Assembly (NCBI RefSeq): GCF_001651855.1
Contig: NZ_LNQC01000045.1
Location: forward strand, 238,923-302,922
Direction: 5' to 3'
DNA length: 64,000 nucleotides
From: Sinorhizobium americanum
GTDB taxonomy: Bacteria > Pseudomonadota > Alphaproteobacteria > Rhizobiales > Rhizobiaceae
The position numbers and the translations under genes were made by a program. Positions within the stretch are counted from its first letter, which is position 1. Every line of letters begins with the position of its first letter. Under the pieces are notes generated by a model, which did not search any database, was not told the origin of the DNA, and saw nothing but the letters and a program-made list of their open reading frames with translations. Below are positions 26,785-37,824 of this stretch, piece after piece.

Positions 26785-28038
26785 ATGGCTCCGGTTATAC
26801 TTGTCACATTCGCAGGCCGACAGAAAAGGATGGAAATCCTCACCCGGTACATCCATTCCGCTTTGGATGCCGGGATCATAGACGAGTGGCATGTCTGGGA
26901 TTTCACCCGCTCGCAGCAGGATCATGAGTGGGTCACGCGCGAATTCGGGCCCGTCCGCTACATGGGCTCCGCCGCCCCGTACCAGTCCAACGGATCGGTA
27001 ACGCCCAACCAGCCGCTGCGCCTCAGCGCGACGATCACCAACGACCTTCACATTGCCATCGTTCCGAATGGCGGTGGCGAAGACTATTTCGAACTGGTCG
27101 TCGGCGGCTGGAGCAATTCGCACTCGGTCCTGCGGAAACTGCCGCTGGACCAGCTCGGGAGTTTCGACCGCAACGACGTACCGGCGTTGTGGAGCAGGCC
27201 CACGCCGGGCATCCTGTCGCCAGGCACCGCCAACCAGATCGTCCTCAACGTCGATGCGGACGGCGTTCCGTCGCTCCATGTCAACAACGTCGCGATCGGC
27301 CGCTGGACCGAGCTCGATCTGTCGGCCGGCGCGTCCATACTGGTCAGAGGCGGATGGGGCGCAGATCTGGAGCTCGGCAACGTCCGCTCACGCATCCATC
27401 GTTTCGTCGGCAATCCGAACGAGCAGATGCCCTACTGGCAGGCCTATGACTACTACGCCAAGCGGCTGAAGACCTTTTCCGATTCGATATTCCTGAAGTG
27501 CGATGACGACATCGTCTACATGGATCTCGCAAAGCTCAGCGACTTCATCGAATTCCGGCGAACCAATCCGAAATATCTCGTCGTTTCCGCCAATGTGGTG
27601 AACAACGGCGTCTGCGCGCACTGGCAACAGGTAGCGGGCTCCATTCCGGCAGGGGTTGGCCACTTCGAACGGCCGCCGGGCGGGTTCGGAGGAAGCCTCT
27701 GGCAGAGCGCCGAACGGGCCAACGAGCTGCACGAGTATTTCCTGCAGACCAACAGCAAGCACCTGCCTTTGCCCAGCAAGGTGGTCGAATGGACCGAACG
27801 CCAATCGATCAACTTCATCGCCTGGCTCGGCAAGGACCTCGTGCACATGGCCCTGCCGAAGGGAGACGACGAGCGCGCGCTCACCGTCGACCTGCCGATG
27901 CTGCTCGAGCGGCCGACGGCGATCTATTCGGATTTCACCGTCAGCCATTTGAGCTTCGGCCCCCAGGAGCAGGGCCTGGCGCTCGATCGCCTGATCGATG
28001 CCTATGACGAGCTTATGCGCAGCGCGCTCGCCGCGTAA
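26785..28038 (+). CDS. Glycosyltransferase-like protein with an inserted FAMT-like domain
   Basis: Product of 417 residues with no family name that I can give with certainty. The N-terminus (VILVTFAGRQKRMEILTRYI) and the KCDDDIVYMD segment (Asp about 240-242) look like a GT-A fold with a DxD metal site. Between them, about residues 70-185, is a separate beta-rich module: NDLHIAIVP, ELVVGGWSNSHSVLRKL and VRGGWGADLELGN follow the pattern of the farnesoic-acid O-methyltransferase-like domain (a carbohydrate or lipid-binding-type fold). It starts 31 bp after the GT41 gene and ends 31 bp before UDP-galactopyranose mutase. Position suggests a sugar transferase, perhaps galactofuranosyl, extending the glycan; this is inference. 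Confidence 0.7.
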   Translation: MAPVILVTFAGRQKRMEILTRYIHSALDAGIIDEWHVWDFTRSQQDHEWVTREFGPVRYMGSAAPYQSNGSVTPNQPLRLSATITNDLHIAIVPNGGGEDYFELVVGGWSNSHSVLRKLPLDQLGSFDRNDVPALWSRPTPGILSPGTANQIVLNVDADGVPSLHVNNVAIGRWTELDLSAGASILVRGGWGADLELGNVRSRIHRFVGNPNEQMPYWQAYDYYAKRLKTFSDSIFLKCDDDIVYMDLAKLSDFIEFRRTNPKYLVVSANVVNNGVCAHWQQVAGSIPAGVGHFERPPGGFGGSLWQSAERANELHEYFLQTNSKHLPLPSKVVEWTERQSINFIAWLGKDLVHMALPKGDDERALTVDLPMLLERPTAIYSDFTVSHLSFGPQEQGLALDRLIDAYDELMRSALAA

Positions 28039-29226
<1,188 letters not shown>

Positions 29227-29656
29227 TCGGCGATGGTCGGGCGATTGTTGTGCTGGCGGGACTGCCGACGCCTACTCCATGGGAAACGGGCGACCACCGG
29301 GTGCGATTGCGCGCACTCCAATCGGCGGAGCGCCGAATCTCATGGTGTCTATGCGTCGCCGCTCAAACCATTCCGGTGCAACGAAGGCGTGATCGCGCTG
29401 CAGGTCAGACAGACACAAGGTTGCTGACTATGATCGGGGCAACCTGAGCCCAATTGCAGCCATGAGATCGCCGCCCATGCCGTCAGCCGGACCTTTCCCT
29501 CCCACAGCCGTGTGTCGAACCTCCTGACGACTGCAATTGCGACGCTCATCCGAGCGGCAATGCCGACCGTTGCTGCAAGACCAGAGGCTGCGGCGGCGGC
29601 TCTTTCGGGGCGGTGTCGGCATATAGAGACTACCTAGGACCCAAGGGTTTTCACGC
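29227..29656. other. Intergenic region before the second giant repeat-protein gene
   Basis: 430 bp without a supported gene. It probably holds the promoter of the 2358-residue protein gene, because the gap from glf is long. AAGGG lies 9 bp before the ATG at 29657. No strong hairpin was seen after glf, so read-through from the glycosylation operon is possible. Confidence 0.35.
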
Positions 29657-32600
29657 ATGACGTCCATCGTTTCGTCCCTCAGCCCCACCCTGATCAAATC
29701 CTATTCGACGGCGGCGGTCGCCGCCTGGACGACGGAGGATGTGGCCTCGCTGACGACGAAGCAGATCAACGCTCTGTCTTCAGCGCAGATCGCCGCGCTG
29801 GACGCAGAGGATGTCGATGTTCTCAGTTCCCGGCAGCTGGGCGCCATCTCGCCAAGCGCCATCGTGGGTTTGACGCTTGAGCAGCTCGCCGTTCTCGATC
29901 AATCCGACATCGAAAGCTTCGGCACGAGCCAGGTCGCGGCCCTCACCACGACGCAGCTCGATGGCCTGTCGGCGGAGCAGGCGGAGGCTTTGAGCTCGAC
30001 CCAGGTTGGAGCGCTGAGCGCGCTGCAGCTCTCGGTGCTGAGCGAGGAAGACCTGGCGACCTTCTCGACCGCGGACATGGCGGCCATCGGTGTCAAAGCG
30101 ATAACGGGGCTTCCGACGGACGTCATCGCATCGCTTTCCACCGACCAGATTGCCGCCTTGAGCACGCGTGCGGTCGCCACCCTGACGACCGCGCAGATCG
30201 CCGCCCTCTCCACAGATCAGATCGCCGCCTTGACCACGGCCCAGGTCGGGGCTCTGAAGGCATCGCAGATCGACGCTTTGGACACCGACGATATTGCCGC
30301 GCTTTCCACCGATCAGATCGCCGCGCTGAGCGCCTCGGCAATCTCGGGGCTTTCCACCACCCAGATCGCCGTCCTGTCGACCGACCAGGTCGAGGCACTG
30401 ACCGTCTCACAGGTGAAGGCACTGACCGCCCCGCAGCTCGGATCGCTGGAGACGGACGGCATAGCGACATTCTCGACCGCCGAAATCGCGGCTATCAACA
30501 AGGCCGTATGGGGCCTGACCACTAACGCCATCGCTGCGCTCTCCACCGCCCAGGTTGCCGCCTTGAACACGACCGCGGTCGCAAGCCTGACGACCGCCCA
30601 GGTGGCCGCCCTGTCGAGCGACCAGGCCGAGGCGATGTCCGCCTTGCAGGTGAAGGCGCTCAATTCGAGACAGCTTGCGGCGCTCGGAACGGACGGCTTC
30701 GCAACCTTCTCGACGGCCGAAATCGCGGCGATCTCCAACCTTGCCATCAAGGGCGTGGGCACGGAAGCGATCGCCGCCCTTTCGACCGCTCAGGTCGCGG
30801 CGCTCAGCACGAGTGCGATCTCGGGCCTGACGACCGCACAGAGCGACGCCTTGACCTCCGACCAGCTCGCGGTGCTGTCGGCGGCACAGCTGAGGACATT
30901 GAGCTCGGCGCAAGTCGCCGCCCTCGGCACGGACAACCTCGAGGCTCTGTCGACGGACCAGGTGGCGGCGCTCAGCACCAAGGGCGTCATGGGCCTGACG
31001 ACCGATATGATCGCCGCCCTGACGACCGGCCAGCTCGAAGCGCTGTCGGTGACGCAGGTGAAGGCGCTGAACGCCAAGCAGATTGCGGCGCTCGGCGCGG
31101 AGGGGATTGCCACATTCTCGACCGGCGACATCGCGGCGATCAGCAACAAAGCCATTCTGGGTTTGGACGTCGATGTCATCGCGTCCCTCTCCACCGATCA
31201 GATTGCCGCCCTCAGCACGAGTTCGGTCGCCAGCCTGACGAGCACCCAGATCGCCGCGCTGTCGACCGACCAGGCGGAGGCTTTTTCCGTGTCCCAGGTG
31301 AAAGCGCTGAGCTCGGCGCAACTCGCCGCCCTTGGCGAGGACGGCATAGCCATGTTCTCGACCGCCGAAATCGCCGCGATCACCAACAAAGGCGTCTCTG
31401 GCGTCAGCGCGGACGCCATTGCAGCGCTTTCCACCGCTCAGATAGCGGCGCTCAGCACGACTGCGGTCGCCAGCCTGACGACGGCACAAATCGCCGCCCT
31501 GTCGGCCGACCAGGCCGCGGCCCTGTCCACAGCGCAGCTCAAAGCCCTGAGTTCGACGCAAATCGCCGCCTTGAGCACGGACAATGTCGCGGCTTTGACC
31601 ACCGTGCAAGTCGCCACGCTCGGCACGAAAGCGGTCGCCGGTCTGACCGCCGACCAGATCGAAGCCCTGTACTCCGATCAGGTCGCGGCTCTCTCTTCTG
31701 CGCAGGTTGCCGCCCTCGGCTCCGAACAGCTTGCGGCCCTCAGTGCGGAGGACATAGCGGCATTCTCGACCGCCGATATCGCGGCGATCAGTTCGAGCGC
31801 TATTGCGGGGCTGACGGATGATCTTCTCGAAGCCCTGACCACGAACCAGATCGTGGCGTTGAGCACGAAGGGCATCGCTCGCCTTAGCACCGATCAGATC
31901 GACGCCCTCTCCAGCGATCAGATCGCCGCCCTGTCAACCATACAGGTTGCCGTTCTGAGCTCCACACAGCTGTCGGCCCTGGAGCCGGAGGATATCGCAA
32001 GCTTCTCGACCGCCGATATCGCGTCGATTGGCTCCAAGGCGATTTCCGGGCTGTCGGAGGATGTCGTGGCCGCCCTGTCCTCCACGCAGATTGCCGCACT
32101 CAGTACGGCGGGCATTGCGGGCTTGAGCACGGACCAGATGGCGACGCTGAGCTCCGCTCAGGTTGCCGCATTGAGCACCAAACAGATTGCAGCGCTGAAA
32201 TCGACGCAGGTCTCGGCCTTGAGCACGGAGACCGTCGCGGCCTTGTCCTCGGACTTGATCGCTGCGCTGAGCACTGCCGGCATCAACGAGCTGACCACCG
32301 ACCAGGTCGAAGCCCTTTCCACGGACCAGATCGTGGCGCTGAGCACCAAGCAGGTTGCCGCGCTGAGCTCGGCGCAGATCGCCGCGCTGGACACCAGCGA
32401 CATCGCGACGTTCTCGACAGATCAGATCGCCGCGCTGAGCACGGTCGCGATCACCGGGCTGAGCACCAGGCAGATCGATGCCCTGAGCACCGACCAAATG
32501 GAGGCCCTGACCGCAGCACAGGTCGGCGCGCTGAGCTCGTCGCAGTTGGGGGCGCTCGGAACCGAAGACATAGCGGTGTTCTCGACGAAGGAGATCGCGG

Positions 32601-35600
32601 CGATCAGCGCAAGTGCGATGGCCGGACTGTCTACGGCCGTCGTGGCCGCCCTTTCCACCGACGAGATCGCTCTCCTGAGCACCGCCGGCATTGCCGGCCT
32701 CAGCAGCGCGCAGTTGAACGTGCTCGGCACCGATCAGCTCGCCGCCTTGAGCACCAAGCAGGTCGCCGCTCTCGGATCCGCGCAGGTCACCGCCTTGGGC
32801 ACGAGCGACCTTGCAGCTTTCTCGACCGACCAGGTCGCAGCCCTGAGCGCAGCCGCGATCACCGGACTGACCACCAAGCAGCTGGTTGCCCTGAGCACCG
32901 ATCAAATGGAAGCCCTGTCGTCGATACAGGTCGGCGCGCTGAGCGCAACGCAGATAGGGGCGCTGGCGGCGGAAGATATAGCGGTCTTTTCGACCAAGGA
33001 CATCGCTGCAATCAGTTCGGATGCCGTGTCCAGCCTCTCCACGACCGCCATCGCGGCGCTTTCCACGGCTCAGGTCGCCGCCCTGAGCACGGCCGGCATT
33101 GCTGGTCTGAGCAGTGCACAGGTCTACGCGCTCGGCACCGATCAGCTCGCCGCCTTGAGCACCAAGCAGATTGCCGCGTTGAGTTCGGTGCACGTCACCG
33201 CTTTGGGCACCAGCGACATCCAGGTGCTTTCGCCCGATCAGATCTTAGCCTTGGGCACCGCTGCCATCGCGGGACTGACCACCAAGCAGCTTGCCGCCTT
33301 GAGCACCGATCAGGTGGAGGCGCTGACCGCGTCGCAGGTCGGCGCCCTGAGTTCGACGCAGCTTGCGGCCCTTGGCACGGACGACGTGGCGGTCTTCTCG
33401 ACCAAGGACATGGCGGCCATCGGCTCGAGCGCCATAGCGGGGCTTTCCACGGCCGCCATCGCTTCCCTCTCCACCGCGCAGATCGCCGCCCTGAGCGCCA
33501 CTGCCGTTGCGGGAGTGACCACCAAGCAGATGTCTGTCCTGAGTTCCGACCAGATCGGCGCCCTGTCGACCGAGCAGCTCAGCGGATTGACGTCCCAGCA
33601 AATCGCCGCCCTTGATGCAGACGACATAAAGGCTCTCTCCATCGATGACGTCGCGGCGATTGGCGCGGATCTCGTTTCCGCCCTGTCGACCGATGTCATC
33701 GCTGCCTTCTCCACCGATCAGATCGCCGCCTTGGGTACGGATGCCGTTGCGGCACTGAGCACCAAGCAGGTCGATGCCCTGAGCACCGATCAGCTTGCCG
33801 CCTTGGCCACGGCCCAGGTCGGAGCGCTCACCTCCAGGCAGGTCGATGCCTTGAGCACGGATGACGTCGCAACGCTCTCGACCGACCAGATCGCCGCCCT
33901 AAGCGCGGCCGGTGTCGTCGGCCTCGGCACCGCGGACATTGCGATCTTGAGCTCGGGCCAGGTCGATGCCCTGACGGCGACCCAGATCGCCGCTCTCGGC
34001 TCGAGGCAAATCGCCGCCTTGAGTTCGGAGGACATAGCGGGCTTTTCGACCGCGGAGATCGCGGCTCTGAGTTCGAGTGCCATAGCCGGTTTGTCCACCG
34101 ACACGATTGCGGCACTTTCGGCGGAACAGATCGCCGCCTTGAGCACGGACGGGGTCGCCGGTCTTACCGCCGCCCAGGTCAATGCGTTGAGCACCGGACA
34201 GCTCGCGGCCCTGTCGACCGAACAGGTGACCGCGCTTAGCTCCAAGCAGGTGGCGGTGCTCGGGACCGACGACCTGGCGGCGCTTTCGGCGGACCAGATT
34301 GCCGCTCTGGGCACGGCCGGCATTGCGGTCCTTTCCACCGCACAGATCGATGCGCTGAGCGCCGAACAGCTCGAAGCCCTGACCACCGGCCAGGTGGCAG
34401 TGCTGGGCTCGACGCAAATCGCCGCCTTGAGCACCGACGACCTTGCGAATTTTTCCACTGCAGATATCGCGGCGATCAGTTCGGATGCCGTCGCGGGGTT
34501 GTCCACGGCCACGATAGCGGCGCTCTCGGCGGAACAGATCGCGGCCCTGAGCGCGGCCGGCATTGCCGATCTTTCCACTGCCCAGATAGGCGCGCTGAGC
34601 GCCGACCAGCTCGAGGCCCTGTCGACCGACCAGATCGCGGCGCTCAGCTCCAAACAGGTGGCGGCGCTCGGCACCGACGACATAGCGGCCCTTGCGACGG
34701 AACAGATTGCCGCGCTGAGCACGGCCGGCGTTGCAGCTCTTTCCACGGCGCAGATCCAGGCGCTGAATGCCGATCAGCTCGAGGCTCTGACCTCCGCCCA
34801 AGTCGCGGTGATGAGTTCGACGCAGATTGCGGCGCTGAGCACGGACGATCTGGAGAGCTTTTCGAGCGCGGATATCGGCGCGATCGGGTCGAGCGCCGTA
34901 GCGGGACTATCTACCGACACGCTGGCGGCCCTTTCGGCGGATCAGATCGCCGCCTTGAGCGCAGCCGGCGTCGGCGGTCTCTCCACGACCCAGATCCAGG
35001 CTTTGAGCACGGGCCAGCTAGAGACCCTGTCGACCGACCAGATCGCCGCGCTTAGCTCCAAGCAGGTGGCGGTGCTGGGAACGGACGATATTGCCATCCT
35101 CTCCACGGACCAGATTGCCGCCCTGGATACGGCTGCAATTGCCGGCCTTTCCACGGCCCATATCGACGTGCTGAATGCCGATCAGCTCGAGGCCATGACC
35201 TCCGCCCAAGTCGCGGTGATGAGTTCGACGCAGATCGCGATGCTGAGCACGGACGATCTGGAGAACTTCTCGACGGACGATATCGCAGCGATCAGTTCGC
35301 GTGCGGTGGCGGGACTGTCCACCGACACTATCGCGGCGCTTTCGGAGGATCAGATCGCGGCGCTCGGCACCGGCGGCATCGCGGGTCTTTCCACGGCGCA
35401 GATCAACGCCTTGAACACCGACCAGATCGAGGCTCTCACCTCGCTCCAGATTGCCGCCTTGAGTTCGAAGCAGATTGCCGTCCTCGGCACGGATGATCTG
35501 GAGACCTTCTCGACGGAAGAAATAGCGGCGATCAGTTCGACTGCCGTGTTGGGGTTGTCCACCGACACGATCGCTGCGCTTTCGGTCGACCAGGTCGGGG

Positions 35601-36733
35601 CCTTGAGCTCGGCCGGCATATCAGGCCTTTCCACCGCCCAGATCAATGCGCTGAGCACCGACCAGATCGAGGGGCTGTCGACGGCGCAGATCAGCGGTCT
35701 CGGCTCCAAGCAAGTGGCGGCACTAAGCACCGACGACCTTGCGATACTCTCGACGGCGCAGATCGCCGCGCTGAGCACGGCGGGAATTGCCGGTCTCGGC
35801 AGCGACCAGGTCAATGCCTTGAGCGACGATCAGGTCGAGGCCCTTACCACCGTCCAGATCGCCGCCATGAGCTCGGATGCGCTGTCGGGGCTGAGCACGG
35901 ATGACCTGGCAGGCTTCTCGGCCGACGAGCTCGCGGCGATCAGCTCGGCCGCCATCAGCGGACTGCCCACGGAATTCATCGCCGGCCTCTCCACCGCCGA
36001 GATTGCCGCCTTGGGCACGGCCAGCATTGCTGGCCTGAGCAGCGCCCAGATCGGAGCCATGAGCGCCGAGCAGATCGATTCGCTGGCCACCGATCAGATT
36101 TCCGCCTTGAGCGCGGACGGGCTTGCGGGTCTCACCACCGAGGATCTCGCAAGCTTCTCGACCGAGGAGCTGCAGGCGATCAGCGCGGCGGCCATAAAGG
36201 GATTGTCCACGAGTTTTGTCGCAGCGCTCTCGACGGACGAGATCGCAGCCTTGAGAGCAAGCCAGGTTGGCTCGTTAAGCTACAACCAGGTGGCGGCGCT
36301 GAGCACTGCCCAGATCGCCACCTTGTCCACCGCGCAGCTCAGTGCTCTGAACGCCATACAGGCCGCGGCCCTGGGGACGGACGACATCGCCCAGCTCTCC
36401 ACCGATGATATCGTCGCCTTGGGTACGAGCGCGATCTCGGGACTGAACACCCGGGCCATCGCCGCCTTGACGACGGGCCAGGCGGAGGCTTTGACGTCGT
36501 TGCAGGTGAGTGCGATGACCTCGGCGCAAGTCGCGGCATTGGAGACCGAGGATCTGGCAACCTTCTCGGCGGAAGATGTCTCCTCGTTCAGTTCATCCGG
36601 TGTCGCGGGGCTGTCCACGGATGACATCTCGAACCTGTCCAGCACCCAGCTGAACGCCCTGGTGGACTCCCAGATGGACGCTCTGAACTCGGATCAGATA
36701 GCGGCGGTGATTGCGGCCTATCTGGCGACCTGA
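29657..36733 (+). CDS. Giant Ser/Thr-rich octapeptide-repeat protein (2358 aa), paralogue of 18977-24040
   Basis: Unrecognised giant protein built from about 290 octads of the same A-L-S/T-S/T-x-Q-V/I-x type. The N-terminus (MTSIVSSLSPTLIKSYSTAAVAAW) and C-terminus (DALNSDQIAAVIAAYLAT) clearly correspond to those of the other giant, so the two are paralogues with conserved ends and divergent arrays. The marker octad (x-F-S-T-A-D/E-I-A) recurs at intervals of 10 or 17 octads. Lys and Arg are rare, Asp and Glu recur, and the protein should be acidic. No signal peptide or membrane segment is visible. It lies downstream of and co-directional with the glycosylation cassette, and only 5 bp separate its stop from a convergent AraC gene. 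Confidence 0.85.
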   Translation: MTSIVSSLSPTLIKSYSTAAVAAWTTEDVASLTTKQINALSSAQIAALDAEDVDVLSSRQLGAISPSAIVGLTLEQLAVLDQSDIESFGTSQVAALTTTQLDGLSAEQAEALSSTQVGALSALQLSVLSEEDLATFSTADMAAIGVKAITGLPTDVIASLSTDQIAALSTRAVATLTTAQIAALSTDQIAALTTAQVGALKASQIDALDTDDIAALSTDQIAALSASAISGLSTTQIAVLSTDQVEALTVSQVKALTAPQLGSLETDGIATFSTAEIAAINKAVWGLTTNAIAALSTAQVAALNTTAVASLTTAQVAALSSDQAEAMSALQVKALNSRQLAALGTDGFATFSTAEIAAISNLAIKGVGTEAIAALSTAQVAALSTSAISGLTTAQSDALTSDQLAVLSAAQLRTLSSAQVAALGTDNLEALSTDQVAALSTKGVMGLTTDMIAALTTGQLEALSVTQVKALNAKQIAALGAEGIATFSTGDIAAISNKAILGLDVDVIASLSTDQIAALSTSSVASLTSTQIAALSTDQAEAFSVSQVKALSSAQLAALGEDGIAMFSTAEIAAITNKGVSGVSADAIAALSTAQIAALSTTAVASLTTAQIAALSADQAAALSTAQLKALSSTQIAALSTDNVAALTTVQVATLGTKAVAGLTADQIEALYSDQVAALSSAQVAALGSEQLAALSAEDIAAFSTADIAAISSSAIAGLTDDLLEALTTNQIVALSTKGIARLSTDQIDALSSDQIAALSTIQVAVLSSTQLSALEPEDIASFSTADIASIGSKAISGLSEDVVAALSSTQIAALSTAGIAGLSTDQMATLSSAQVAALSTKQIAALKSTQVSALSTETVAALSSDLIAALSTAGINELTTDQVEALSTDQIVALSTKQVAALSSAQIAALDTSDIATFSTDQIAALSTVAITGLSTRQIDALSTDQMEALTAAQVGALSSSQLGALGTEDIAVFSTKEIAAISASAMAGLSTAVVAALSTDEIALLSTAGIAGLSSAQLNVLGTDQLAALSTKQVAALGSAQVTALGTSDLAAFSTDQVAALSAAAITGLTTKQLVALSTDQMEALSSIQVGALSATQIGALAAEDIAVFSTKDIAAISSDAVSSLSTTAIAALSTAQVAALSTAGIAGLSSAQVYALGTDQLAALSTKQIAALSSVHVTALGTSDIQVLSPDQILALGTAAIAGLTTKQLAALSTDQVEALTASQVGALSSTQLAALGTDDVAVFSTKDMAAIGSSAIAGLSTAAIASLSTAQIAALSATAVAGVTTKQMSVLSSDQIGALSTEQLSGLTSQQIAALDADDIKALSIDDVAAIGADLVSALSTDVIAAFSTDQIAALGTDAVAALSTKQVDALSTDQLAALATAQVGALTSRQVDALSTDDVATLSTDQIAALSAAGVVGLGTADIAILSSGQVDALTATQIAALGSRQIAALSSEDIAGFSTAEIAALSSSAIAGLSTDTIAALSAEQIAALSTDGVAGLTAAQVNALSTGQLAALSTEQVTALSSKQVAVLGTDDLAALSADQIAALGTAGIAVLSTAQIDALSAEQLEALTTGQVAVLGSTQIAALSTDDLANFSTADIAAISSDAVAGLSTATIAALSAEQIAALSAAGIADLSTAQIGALSADQLEALSTDQIAALSSKQVAALGTDDIAALATEQIAALSTAGVAALSTAQIQALNADQLEALTSAQVAVMSSTQIAALSTDDLESFSSADIGAIGSSAVAGLSTDTLAALSADQIAALSAAGVGGLSTTQIQALSTGQLETLSTDQIAALSSKQVAVLGTDDIAILSTDQIAALDTAAIAGLSTAHIDVLNADQLEAMTSAQVAVMSSTQIAMLSTDDLENFSTDDIAAISSRAVAGLSTDTIAALSEDQIAALGTGGIAGLSTAQINALNTDQIEALTSLQIAALSSKQIAVLGTDDLETFSTEEIAAISSTAVLGLSTDTIAALSVDQVGALSSAGISGLSTAQINALSTDQIEGLSTAQISGLGSKQVAALSTDDLAILSTAQIAALSTAGIAGLGSDQVNALSDDQVEALTTVQIAAMSSDALSGLSTDDLAGFSADELAAISSAAISGLPTEFIAGLSTAEIAALGTASIAGLSSAQIGAMSAEQIDSLATDQISALSADGLAGLTTEDLASFSTEELQAISAAAIKGLSTSFVAALSTDEIAALRASQVGSLSYNQVAALSTAQIATLSTAQLSALNAIQAAALGTDDIAQLSTDDIVALGTSAISGLNTRAIAALTTGQAEALTSLQVSAMTSAQVAALETEDLATFSAEDVSSFSSSGVAGLSTDDISNLSSTQLNALVDSQMDALNSDQIAAVIAAYLAT
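30050..36560 (+). repeat. Tandem octad array with 240-bp and 408-bp higher-order spacing
   Basis: The GATATC of the marker octad occurs at 34463, 34871 and 35279, exactly 408 bp apart, and the corresponding codons recur at 35519, 240 bp later. The 408-bp unit equals a 10-octad module plus a 7-octad module; the 240-bp unit is the 10-octad module alone. Several units in the first half also have the 240-bp spacing. Confidence 0.8.
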
Positions 36734-36738
36734 AGCAT

Positions 36739-37824
36739 TCAGCCTTTGCGGCTCGGTGCGCTGCGGGCGGCAGCGAGTTGCTTGCGTGCCGCCGCCGGCG
36801 TGATAGAGAAGGCCTTGCGGAACTTCCGGATGAAGTGAGAGACGTTCTCGAAGCCGGTTTCCAGCGCGATCTCGATCAGCGGCTTTTCGGTGGACGCGAC
36901 GAGGCGCATCGCCGCGTCGAGGCGGAGCTTCAAATAGACGGATATCGGCGTCGCCCCGAGCTCGTTCTGGAACAGGCGCTCGAGCTGCCGGCGCGAGATG
37001 CCGAGCACATTGGCCACGTCGTCGATGCCGATCAGATCTTCCAAATGCTGCTCCATGACCATCAGCGCGAGGCTGATCCGCTTGTCCTGCACCGGAACAG
37101 GGCCGAGCGGATTTCGCGGCTGCATCTCGCTCGCCTCGCGCCGACGCGTGATCTGCATAATTTCAAGCGCATTGCGTTCGGCGTCTTCGCCGACATGCTT
37201 CCTGATCAGGTAGGTCGCGAGATCGGCGACGCTGCTGCCGCCGGCGCAGGTGATGATGTTGCGGTCCTCGACGAAGATCCGGTTCGAGGTGACCTCAATC
37301 GCGGGGAAGCGGCCGCGGAATTCGTTATGATGCAGCCAGCTCACGCAGGCTGAATGGCCGTCGAGCACGCCGGACTCGGCGAGAACGAAACTTCCCGTGC
37401 AAACCCCGATGATCGGCACACCGGCCCGTGCGGCGCGGTGGAGATAGTCGGTCGTTTCCCGATCGAGCGGTTCGGCGACGTTGAGCCGTCCGCCGACGAC
37501 GGCGATATAGCTGAATTCCGTCGGCGGACGAAGCGGCGCGGTCGGCGCCACCTGGATGCCGCAACTGGACATGACGAAGTTCCTCGTGCTGCCGAGCACT
37601 TCCCAGTCGCAGTTGACGCGCCCCGACTTGTCCTCCACGTCGCTTCCCAAGCGAAGCGCGTCGACGAAGAGCGAGAAGGCGCTGAGCGTGAAGCTGCGCG
37701 CCAGAATGAATCCGACACGTAGCACGCCCTTGTCCTTAAGGGGCTTTCCGTCGGCAGCCGATGTTTCCGTGAGGGCCGTTCGCAACGTCGCGCTGTTCCG
37801 TACCGATCCGGTCGAGGTGCCCAC
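36739..37824 (-). CDS. GlxA-type AraC family transcriptional regulator
   Basis: Regulator of 361 residues. The DJ-1/PfpI-like sensor domain spans about residues 33-210 (RVGFILARSFTLSAFSLFVDALR, PIIGVCTGSFVLAESG, where the nucleophile-elbow Cys of the fold is present). The C-terminal AraC double HTH is VANVLGISRRQLERLFQNELG and LIEIALETGFENVSHFIRKFRKAF. The GTG at 37824 is accepted although its ribosome site is weak. It converges on the giant repeat gene with a 5-bp gap, which leaves almost no room for terminators. Target genes are unknown; related regulators control betaine, arginine or choline metabolism. Confidence 0.85.
   Translation of the reverse strand: MGTSTGSVRNSATLRTALTETSAADGKPLKDKGVLRVGFILARSFTLSAFSLFVDALRLGSDVEDKSGRVNCDWEVLGSTRNFVMSSCGIQVAPTAPLRPPTEFSYIAVVGGRLNVAEPLDRETTDYLHRAARAGVPIIGVCTGSFVLAESGVLDGHSACVSWLHHNEFRGRFPAIEVTSNRIFVEDRNIITCAGGSSVADLATYLIRKHVGEDAERNALEIMQITRRREASEMQPRNPLGPVPVQDKRISLALMVMEQHLEDLIGIDDVANVLGISRRQLERLFQNELGATPISVYLKLRLDAAMRLVASTEKPLIEIALETGFENVSHFIRKFRKAFSITPAAARKQLAAARSAPSRKG

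Noticed and set aside
30313..36645. Long antisense frames within the 2358-residue repeat gene
   Set aside because: Same artefact of a periodic sequence; the sense frame is continuous over 2358 codons and shares both termini with its paralogue.
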